From Pseudoneurospora amorphoporcata (Eukaryota; Ascomycota; Sordariomycetes; Sordariales; Sordariaceae): a DNA stretch of 64,000 nt. The stretch is taken from assembly GCA_033297205.1 (NCBI GenBank), contig MU859183.1, positions 1 to 64,000 on the forward strand. Direction: 5' to 3'. Under the pieces are notes generated by a model. That model ran no database searches. It was not told the origin of the DNA and saw only the letters and a program-made list of their open reading frames with translations. Positions 56,197-64,000 of this stretch are shown here, piece by piece. Position 1 is the stretch's first letter, and every line of letters begins with the position of its first letter. A program made the position numbers and the translations under genes.

Positions 56197-57395
56197 GCTG
56201 AAGCTAGCAGTTGTTCGTTGATGTAATACTGACCACGATAAATCGCAACGAGTTAGTGCTCGGTGTCGGAGCACAAGGGTATGAGGCTGATTCCAGAAGG
56301 GGAATAGGAGACGCTGGGGGGTGGAAACGGTCAACTTGTCTTTATTTTTTTCAAGAAGTTGGAGGTAAAAGTTGTGTGGGGCAGCATTTGCAGTGGTCGT
56401 CGGGTTGCCGAGTTGACGGGACGCGAGTGTGCTCTCAACGGGACAAGTGAATAATGGGAAAGGCGGGGTTCGTTATCCAGGTCCGAACAGTTACCCGTTT
56501 TGGACAGAAAGTGGTCAGAGCGCCTTGTACACAGAAAAAACTTCAAAACTGAGCATTCAAACTGATCCCGACGTAAATACAATACAATACTGGTTTGTTT
56601 GTTAGTTTGGTTCTTCGGGCAAGGGTTGAGCAGGGGAGATTTAGAGCTCTCATTGGCCTTCAAAAAGAGAAATTGGCCTCCATTTGAAGCATCATGGGAC
56701 AATGGCAAGGGTTAAAAACGCCACAGAAGCCTCTTATGCCTCTTTCCGTCTTCATTTAAAGCCCCCAAAACAGAAAAATATAAGAGAGTAGTCCCCTCTG
56801 CGGCACCCGTCCGCTCGAAGCCTGAATTCTTTTCTACTTTTAGTAGTTCGAGAGTGAAAATGTCGTTTTTTGTACCAGACTAACAAACAAACCAGGGTTA
56901 AATTGTATGCAATAATTCTTGTTTGTCCAGGTTTGGATCCGGCATTTCACCCAAAAAAGCCCCTTTTATAGCCAGAGTAGGTACGAAAAAGAGTATTCTA
57001 ACTTAGCGTTCGTTATGAGAAGAGTATTGGAGTGACTTGTGACCTTAGAGGTGTATGGATATTTTCTATCCAAAACGGGTAACTGTTCACCTGGATACAG
57101 ACTCCCGGGAAAGGCAGCCCTGTTCCTTCAGTAGTCGAGATTTCCACAAGGCAGGTGGCGCTGCAGTGTGCCCGCAGTGGCAGGCGCGCTCGGCAAGTTC
57201 CGTTTTCGCACACTCTGCCTTTCGCATCGCGGAATGATGAAATGCCAAGAAAGACCCAACCAGTCAAAGTGACACCGATAATAACAACGGCGACGCGACT
57301 CTTCCACATAATTCAAGTTCCCACCAAAGCTGCGCAACAGCTACCAGAGGCAGCAAAGAGAACCAATTGTTACCAGCTGTTGATTTAGTACTGTA
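56197..57395. promoter_or_regulatory. Divergent promoter region of the Trf4-type gene and arp6
   Basis: The two start codons are head to head, 1.2 kb apart. About half of this space is the 620-bp inverted-repeat element at 56476-57095, so the promoters must lie in the short flanks or within the element. No specific factor sites were recognised. Confidence 0.55.
56476..57095. mobile_element. 620-bp inverted-repeat (MITE-like) element with TA target duplication
   Basis: Ends form an inverted repeat of about 33-35 bp beginning TCCAGGT and containing GAACAGTTACCCGTTTTGG (56476-56510 against 57063-57095). It has one 2-bp indel and a few mismatches. TA lies on both outer sides (56474-56475 and 57096-57097). 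A second inverted repeat of 21 bp with a single mismatch (56591-56611 and 56874-56894, TGGTTTGTTTGTTAG core) is nested inside. No coding capacity was seen. The length, terminal repeats and TA flank fit a non-autonomous Tc1/mariner-type element, unrelated in end sequence to the one at 9336. Confidence 0.82.
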
Positions 57396-58804
57396 ATGGC
57401 AGGAGGAGGAGGGGCCAGGAAGTCCCGGGCGGTGGGACCGGTACCGCCCACGACAACACTGGTCCTTGACAACGGCGCCGACACCATCAAGGCTGGTTTC
57501 GTCTCCGATGATGGGAGCGACGACAAGCCTCGCATCATCCCAAATTGCCTCGCACGAGACCGCCACAGGAAGATATACGTTGGTTCCGAGCTCGAAAAAT
57601 GCAAGGACTTCAGCGAGATGGCCTTCAGGCGCCCCGTCGAGAAGGGCTTCATCGTCAACTGGGAGGCACAGAAAGAGATCTGGGATCGCGAGTTCTTTGA
57701 CGATAAAGCCTCGCAGAAATGCAATCCATCAGAGACCAGGCTCATCCTGACAGAGCAACCAAATTCGTTACCTTCCCTTCAAACACACTGTGACCAGGTC
57801 GTTTTTGAGGAGTATGGCTTTGCGAGCTATTACCGCGGAGTGGGTATGTGGCATCCTAGAGAATTATTCCATGGCATTGGGAAAGATGAGGGTGCTGACC
57901 TTGCTTGCTAGGTCCTGTCTTTAACGCGTACCGTGACATTCAATCCATCTTCCGAACACCCCAATCCACCATAGATAGCCCAGCCGAAGTCATCCTGCTC
58001 ATCGACACGGGTTACTCTCACACCACCGTTACACCTATCCTTCAAGGCCGACCGCTACATCCGGCCATACGAAGACTTGATGTGGGTGGCAAGCTCATGA
58101 CCAACTATCTTACCCGGTTACTTTCCGTCCGCCACTTCGACATGCGCAACGAACCATACATCGTGAACGAGATGAAAGAAGCAGTCTGTTACACATCCCT
58201 GGACTTCAAGGGAGACATGGAAAAGACGTGGAAAGGGACACGCGGCGAAAAGAGAGAGGACTACTTGAGCGGTGCTGGCATCGCCAAGGACTACGTTCTT
58301 CCCGACTCCCACACGCGGTTCCACGGTGTTGTCCGTGACTACGAGCCTGGTATCTCGGCGCGCGCCCGCAAGGGTAACGTATCTACAGAGGATGTTATAA
58401 CACTCCGGAACGAGCGTTTTGTTGTTCCGGAGCTTCTCTTCAACCCTTCAGATATTGGCATCCGACAACCTGGCATCGCCGACTTGGTTAAGCAGTCCCT
58501 CTTGGCTTTGCCCATTGGACTATGGCCTGGCCTTCTGGCCAATATTGTAGTTGTGGGCGGAAACAGTCTCTCCGAAGGCTTCTGTCAGCGTTTGCAGACA
58601 GAAATTCTCAAGCGGTTCCCCGATGAATGTAGGGTCAGAGTTGCCCGCCCAGAAGACCCGATCACCAGCACATGGCTGGGAGCGGCCAACTTTGCCAAGC
58701 ATGAACATGCCAGTAGGCTCGAGGTCACCAAGCAGGAGTACGAGGAACATGGAGCTGCTTGGGTGGCAAGAAAGTTCGCTTCTGGGCTCGGACTGGACTC
58801 TTGA
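57396..58804 (+). CDS. arp6: Actin-related protein Arp6 (SWR1 chromatin-remodelling complex)
   Basis: Two exons, 57396-57843 and 57912-58804, give 446 aa. The 68-bp intron (GTATGT donor, CTTGCTAG acceptor) joins YYRGV to GPVFNAYR. The actin fold is clear: TLVLDNGADTIKAGF (phosphate loop 1), VEVILLIDTGYSHTTV (phosphate loop 2 region), and VVVGGNSLSEGF (adenosine motif). The Arp6-specific EKGFIVNWEAQKEIWDREFF, FEEYGFASYYRG, RRLDVGGKLMTNYL and WLGAANFAK are all present. Arp6 is a core subunit of SWR1, which exchanges H2A for H2A.Z. Not actin: key residues of filament formation are replaced. The ATG at 57396 (MAGGGGARKSRAVG) is the first in frame and gives a normal length. Confidence 0.94.
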
Positions 58805-59469
58805 GCATTTGCTTAGAGTCTATCATGGCTCTTTTTCAAGCTTCTAACAGTTTGAGAACCCACAAAGCGATTGCAAAGCGGCAAAGCCGCTTAAGTCGGG
58901 GCCCAACTCATTATGAATGCCAATGGGCCACTGCTTACAAGAAACCCCCAGAATCAATGAGTTGGGGGTTCTGACACGCCAGGCAGTTTTCATTGGTGCC
59001 TGCGTTTTGGACATCAAGTGTCAAACCGGAGGCCGCGCTCTCTGTCCGACAGGCGCCAGTTGGGAGGAACCTCCTATGCCGTAACGTAAAACCAGGCAAG
59101 CCTTGAGGAACTTGGCCGGGTGATTGATGCGGCTGAGATATGCCACGGCAACGATGTGCAACTGATACCAGCTCGCTATAGCTTCGTACGGCAAAGACGT
59201 TGCCGTGCTCATGGGGGCCAGTTGTCCCTCCACCCATGTGATACCCATGATGCGCTGCTGCCCTAGCAGGTATGATCAGAAAACTGTCAAATTGGGCTGG
59301 AGAAAGGGTCAACGCTAACCTCGGACAAGAGGCCAAATGGCACAGAATTGCCCACTTCAGCTTCATCAACTGTTGGTATATCGATCGCCTCCAGATTTGT
59401 CAAGCTTGGTTTGGACCAATGAGGTGACGGAGTTTGCCATCAAAGGTGCAGATAACGCAATATGAAGCC
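58805..59469. other. Convergent intergenic region with a strong inverted repeat
   Basis: 3' flanks of arp6 and the oxidoreductase gene. At 58901-58966 the sequence CCCAACTCATT recurs inverted as AATGAGTTGGG, with neighbouring bases also partly complementary (GTC...GAC edges near 58896 and 58973). It may be a hairpin or a very small old element. A smaller stem GCGGC-AAA-GCCGC occurs at about 58879-58890. Otherwise nothing was recognised. Confidence 0.5.
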
Positions 59470-60561
59470 CTACTCTTTCAATGGGATCTTGTCCACGCCC
59501 AACTTTTCAGCCTCTGCATTCAGAGCATCGATCTCCTCCTTGACATATGGTATGCCATCTTTCAGTCTCTGCTCCTCATTCAGCTGCTCAATCTCGCCCG
59601 GGAAGTAAATCCGGTCAACGCCATGCATCTTCTCCGAGTTCACCACTTTTTGGTACAGAACGTCCATGCGTTCCCTAAACTCGTCCAGACTCATAAACAA
59701 GTCAGGTTTGATCGCCACAAAGAAGTGTCCAACGTCTCCAGGCTTGGACATATCATACGGCCCCGTGACGCCTCCAGCAAACGCCGAGCCAGAAAGCACG
59801 CCAGAGAACACATCCATCATAATAGCCAACGCCGACCCCTTCGGCCCGCCCATAGGCAGCATCACGCCCTCCAGCGCCTTGGCCGGATCATCAGTCTGCT
59901 TCCCCCATCCATCCAACGCCCAATCAGTCGGTATCTTCTCCCCCCTCCTCAGCGCCTTATAAATCTTTCCCCTCGCCGCAACCGACGGCGCCATATCCAA
60001 AATAAAAGGCTTCGCATCTTTCCCCTTCCCACCGGGTGCACCACACGCAATAGGGCTTACACCCATCATCTTCTCTCTCCCGCCCCACACCGGCAGCGCC
60101 GGCGACGAATTGGTAAACACGAGACTCATCATGTCCGCCTCCACCGCCTGCTTCACAATCCACGCCGACATGCCGAAATGGTTGCTGTGCTTGACGCTCA
60201 CCATGCCGATCCCGAACACGCGCGCCATGGCGATGGCCGTGTCCATGCCCAGGTGGGCGGCGGGAAACCCGAACCCGTTGCGCCCGTCTACCTGGGCGAC
60301 TACCGGGGTGATTTGGGTTAATGTGGGCTCGGCGGCTGGGTCCAACACCCCGTTGCGCACGCGCGAGAGATAAGAGGGTAGCCGCAGGATGCCGTGGCTT
60401 TCGACGCCGCGCAGGTCGGCTTGGACGAGGCCCGAGGCGGTGATTTCGGCGTTTCGGGCGGACACGCCCGAGGCGGTTAGGAGGGCGATGGCGAAGGTTT
60501 TGGCATCGTGGTGGTTGACGAGGACGAGGTTGGGTGCGGTTTCTGTTGTTTTCGTCGCCAT
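59470..60561 (-). CDS. LDH2/MDH2-family NAD(P)-dependent 2-hydroxyacid oxidoreductase
   Basis: Single-exon ORF of 363 aa with start ATG at 60561. It matches the malate/L-lactate dehydrogenase (LDH2/MDH2, YlbC/AllD) family, which is unrelated to ordinary lactate and malate dehydrogenases. Family hallmarks are QADLRGVESHGILRLP, NGFGFPAAHLGMDTAI, VKHSNHFGMSAWIVKQA (conserved His), FTNSSPALPVWGG, and GGPKGSALAIMMDVFSG. GTP-like loops are absent. The family reduces or oxidises small keto/hydroxy acids such as 2-oxoacids, ureidoglycolate or cyclic imines. The length is typical. Substrate cannot be deduced from sequence, and the surrounding genes give no pathway hint. No signal peptide, so probably cytosolic. 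Confidence 0.9.
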   Translation of the reverse strand: MATKTTETAPNLVLVNHHDAKTFAIALLTASGVSARNAEITASGLVQADLRGVESHGILRLPSYLSRVRNGVLDPAAEPTLTQITPVVAQVDGRNGFGFPAAHLGMDTAIAMARVFGIGMVSVKHSNHFGMSAWIVKQAVEADMMSLVFTNSSPALPVWGGREKMMGVSPIACGAPGGKGKDAKPFILDMAPSVAARGKIYKALRRGEKIPTDWALDGWGKQTDDPAKALEGVMLPMGGPKGSALAIMMDVFSGVLSGSAFAGGVTGPYDMSKPGDVGHFFVAIKPDLFMSLDEFRERMDVLYQKVVNSEKMHGVDRIYFPGEIEQLNEEQRLKDGIPYVKEEIDALNAEAEKLGVDKIPLKE

Positions 60562-62386
60562 GGTTGTGGAGGGGTCTGATAGTGGGCTGGGTGTTTGATC
60601 GTGAAAGGTGGTGTTGATGGTCGCCTGGTGGTCAGCTACTGTACCTCCCGCTAGAGATGGAGGGATGTCCGGGTATCGACAAGAGGGATGCGGGGGAGGC
60701 GTTTTTAGCGGGATTCTAGTGGACGGGAGCTAAGGTAGGAAGCTACCGTTACGGATGGCATCGGAGCTGTCAAATACTCCCGTTTTGCATAGGTACGTTT
60801 GATGTGGCCGCTGACGAACGTTGGAGGATGTCTTTCGTTCAGAGCTTTTCTCCTCGGAATATGGGCCAAAGCTTCATCTTCTTCGAAGGAAACAAGCGAA
60901 GATTCAAATGCCATATCATCCCGTTTACTCGGCTAGAAAGCGAAGCTGCACTGCAGAGCCAAGCTGCGCCAATCACATCATCTCCCGCTCCAAGCAAACC
61001 CCACAATTTGATGCCAAGGCATGTCTCCATTATCAACGACGTCCTTTTGATGCCCTTCTTTTACCACAAGAAACCCGCGAACGGCAAAATAAAGCTTGTC
61101 GATAGATCACATCCGAGGCTCTATCCGTCCTTGAAACATCCGACGTCCAGCCGCAAACTCCCGGTCAAGCCTGTCAAACCTCGACAACCCTCTCAAGGAA
61201 GAGATCCGGGTTTATCAGCTCGGTGTCGGTTTAACCCGAGCACGCTACGACGCCCCGGAAAACATGGCGAATGCGTGAGACAAACATGTGCTACCCCGCA
61301 AAAAGCATACGCACTGGCCTATTCCTATCACAGAAAGTCACGCGAACAAGCGGCGATCTTCAAGTGTTGCCGAAGGCGGGGAAACGAGCATTTCGAGCTG
61401 AAGCCGGGGTCACAGCAACCCTTGTTCAACCCAAGAACAATTGAGACGACTCGCTACCCGATACTGAGTTCGTGTGAGGTTTAGTTGTGCTCAATAAACC
61501 TGATATTCGGATGTCCAATGTCTGACAAACATCATTATCGTCTCTATCCCCCATTTTTGGTGTCTAACCGTTGAGACTTATCAGCAAAAAATATCGTTTA
61601 CTACGGCGTCCTACGACCGGCGTAAGCCACCTATCAAAGGGAAGCATAATCGTCACAACTCGTTCCCGGTTCAGTGGTCCCTTCACCACAAGCCGGATAG
61701 ATGGCGGATGCGGGGAACCCTGAGATTCAAACCACGCCCTCTTTTCCACTCTGACATCGTCGCTCGATGAAGGCTCATTGGCAGCCGTGAAGCAAAGTTA
61801 CCACGCGGAAAAACGAAGAAGAATATCTCAAAATTTCAAATTACCTCGGAACTGACAAGTACCGAGCACTAGGCAGTTAGGTAATCCAACTCAAGATGGC
61901 TGGTTACATGCAGGAAGGCGACCCATATGTAACGTCTGACTTCTGAGGGAAGCCATCGTGTCCATCACCAGCCATTAATGGCATGCGGTTGGCCCTATAT
62001 CATGGCGACCAGCCAATGATCAATCGTTAGAACCTAGATTCTAGTCTGAAAGCAATCTTTCCAAGACCCCATGATCCTTTTCCCCAGGAAAATCTTCTCC
62101 GAAGTAAAATGAGTTAACCGTGGTTTGAGGCATGGCCGGGTTACACTACATACCTGTTCGGCTTGCTTCAAAGACAACGGTGGGGGAATCTCCCACATGA
62201 AGATCGGCCACTCGCGGCCCTTCTGTCATTGGCCTTGGGTGTTGAGGGGTCAGTTAATATCGAGTGAACCGGGACAGGTATCATAAATATTAAGTTGATG
62301 ATCTCACCTACCTCTCTTGTTGTGTGCCGACCGCCTGTTTCTTTCATACCACTACCTACGCTTATCGACACCACCTCAATTTCACG
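60562..62386. other. Intergenic region upstream of the oxidoreductase and of the sugar transporter
   Basis: Divergent promoter space of 1.8 kb. A 226-codon plus-strand frame at 60804-61484 has no domain, basic and random composition, and no splice partners, so I do not call it. The last 150 bases are the transporter leader. Confidence 0.45.
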
Positions 62387-64000
62387 ATGGCTGGCGGCGT
62401 CAAGAAACCGGTCAACATCTTCAAGCTCAAAAATCTGGGCGAGCCGAAGGAAGTGTTCAACTGGAGGCTATGGTTTGCCGTTTTCTCCTTCGGCTTGTTG
62501 GGCGCTGCCCGTGGTGTTGACGAGGGATTGATCAATGGCGCATTCAAGAGCAAGAACTTCCAGGACAGCATCAACTATGACTCGTATTCGAAGGTTGAGC
62601 AGGCAAACATCAAGGCGAATGTTTCGTCTATGGTGCAAATCGGGAGTGTAGGGGGGGCTCTCTTGTAAGTCAACAATCTCGACTTGGCATCAATTTTTTT
62701 TTTTTTTTTTTTTTTTACCGGTCCGTCTCAGTTCACTGACAAATTCCGGCTGCAGTGCCTTCCTCATCTGTGACAGGATAGGGCGTATTTGGGCCACCCG
62801 TCAGCTCTGCGTACTTTGGATCTTGGGCATCGCCATCTTCATGGGCTCGAACGGCAACCTAGGTGCCGTCTACGCAGGCAGATTCGTCGCCGGTCTCGGA
62901 GTCGGTCAAACACCTGTCGTCGGCCCCGTCTACATCGCCGAGATTGCTCCCGCCAGCATCCGCGGTGTCTGCACCTGTATCTTCACCGGCTTCGTCTACC
63001 TTGGCATCGTCTTAGCCTATTTCACCAACTACGGATGCCAACTTCACTTCGACGAAACGCCCGCACGCTGGCAGGTGCCCACTAGCCTGCACATCATCTT
63101 CGCAGGCCTCATCTTCCTTCTCACCTTCGTGCAGTACGAATCGCCCCGTTACCTGGTCAAGACAGGCAAAAACGACCGAGCGCTTGACGTCATGTCCCGC
63201 CTCCGCCACCTGCCCCCGGACCACGCCTACGTCCAGCGCGAGATCAACGCCATCACCGCCAGCCACCACGAAGAAATGGAAGCTACCAAGGGCGCCGGCT
63301 GGCTTGGCGTGCTCAAAGAAGCCTTCACCATGCGCAGCAACCTCTACCGTGTCGGCCTGACCGTCGGCGCCCAAGTTTTGTCGCAATGGTCCGGCGCCGG
63401 CTCCATCACCATCTACGCGCCGGACCTGTTCGAGCTCCTCGGCATCACCGGCACCGAGGAGTCGCTCCTGGTGACAGCCGTCTTCGGCATCGTCAAGCTC
63501 GTAGCCGCCATCCTCTGCGCTTTGTTCCTTGTCGACTTCATCGGCCGCAAGCGTTCTCTCTTGCTAGGAATAACCTGCCAAGCAATCTCCATGCTCTACG
63601 TCGCCGGTTTTCTGTCCGCCGTCCCCCAGCTCGGCAACGGAGAAGGGTACGTGCTCGCCCCTAGTTCGGGAAAGTTACGTGCCTCGCGCGGCGCCATCGT
63701 CATGATTTACCTGAGCGGATTTGGCTGGGCGTTGGGTTGGAACAGCATGCAATACCTGTTAACGGCTGAGCTCTTTCCCTTGCGCATCCGCGCGTTTTGT
63801 ACCAGTTTGGCCATGTGTTTGCATTTTGCGAATCAGTATGGGAACGCCAGGGCGGTGCCGGTTATGTTGTTACCCGTGAGAGATGGTGGGATCTCGTCCC
63901 AGGGGACATTTTGGTTTTTCGCGGCGGTGACGATATTGGGCGGCGTGTGGGTGTGGTTTGCGGTTCCCGAGACGGCGGGCAGGAGCTTGGAGAGTATGGA
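62387..64000 (+). CDS. MFS sugar (hexose/quinate-type) transporter, C-terminus beyond window
   Basis: Exon 1 is 62387-62664 and exon 2 starts at 62756 and runs past the window end, giving at least ~507 residues. The 91-bp intron contains 23 consecutive T's at 62694-62716 before its CTGAC branch and CAG acceptor; removing it gives SVGGALFAFLICDRIGRIWA. Sugar-porter signatures are GAARGVDEGLINGAF, DRIGR, GRFVAGLGVGQTPVVGPVYIAEIAPASIRG, YESPRYLVKTGKNDRAL, FIGRKRSLLLG and the final PETAGRSLES at 63970. About 11-12 membrane helices are expected. Substrate unknown. The gene is in a different neighbourhood from the transporter at 23 kb and differs from it in sequence. Confidence 0.92.

Noticed and set aside
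60804..61484. 226-codon plus-strand ORF
   Set aside because: No domain, no signal or transmembrane segment, random-looking basic composition, no splice partner; it lies in the divergent promoter region of the oxidoreductase and transporter.
63640..63690. Possible intron in the last transporter gene (GTACGTGCT)
   Set aside because: The frame stays open, and the encoded GNGEGYVLAPSSG segment is consistent with the loop found in related transporters.

Overview
This is a 64 kb stretch of a filamentous ascomycete nuclear genome, almost certainly Neurospora (N. crassa or a close relative). The evidence is short introns (about 50-190 bp) with GTRAGT-type donors, CTAAC/CTGAC branch points and AG acceptors, Neurospora-like codon use, and recognisable genes. 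Those genes are a cytochrome c heme lyase (cyt-2 type), a PL4 rhamnogalacturonan lyase (asd-1 type), Tob55/Sam50, and a PDR-class ABC transporter that resembles cdr4. Species and symbols rest on recall of gene families, since no database search was possible. Exon structures were worked out by hand from splice signals and reading-frame continuity.

Layout. 1-3.0 kb has no supported gene. 3.0-6.5 kb (+) is a large low-complexity two-TM protein and 7.2-9.0 kb (-) an RRM nucleolar protein of NOL8/Nop8 type. 9.3-10.1 kb is a 768-bp inverted-repeat transposon relic with TA target duplication. 10.9-18.0 kb (-) holds cytochrome c heme lyase, a mitochondrial ABC1/ADCK kinase and a GH71 alpha-1,3-glucanase without an obvious signal peptide. 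19.2 kb (+) is ribosomal protein eS28, followed by a 58-bp miniature relative of the 9.3-kb transposon. 21.2-22.9 kb (+) is the secreted PL4 lyase. 23.1-28.6 kb has two MFS transporters, divergently transcribed. 28.8-33.8 kb (-) has an aldo/keto reductase and a Sip5-like protein. 33.8-41.6 kb is gene-poor. 41.6-46.4 kb (+) is the PDR ABC transporter. 47.7-51.1 kb has ubc6 (-) and tob55 (+), divergent. 51.5-52.5 kb has intron-containing tRNA-Tyr and tRNA-Met genes and an extreme pyrimidine repeat. 53.8-58.8 kb has a Trf4/Cid14-type poly(A) polymerase (-) and arp6 (+), whose shared upstream region contains a 620-bp inverted-repeat element. 59.5-60.6 kb (-) is an LDH2/MDH2-family oxidoreductase, and 62.4 kb to the end (+) is a sugar transporter cut by the window edge.

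Most genes are housekeeping: cytochrome c maturation, coenzyme Q-linked kinase, outer-membrane beta-barrel insertion, ERAD E2, nuclear RNA surveillance, H2A.Z exchange, ribosome. They are interleaved with carbohydrate and transport genes. Two wall or polysaccharide enzymes that may act in ascus development (GH71 and PL4) flank eS28. I see no biosynthetic cluster, CRISPR or phage-like system. The most novel-looking material is the set of small TA-flanked inverted-repeat elements, the two tRNA introns with the neighbouring pyrimidine tract, a long alternative reading frame at the end of the ADCK gene, and a ubiquitin-interacting-motif-like helix in the Sip5 protein.
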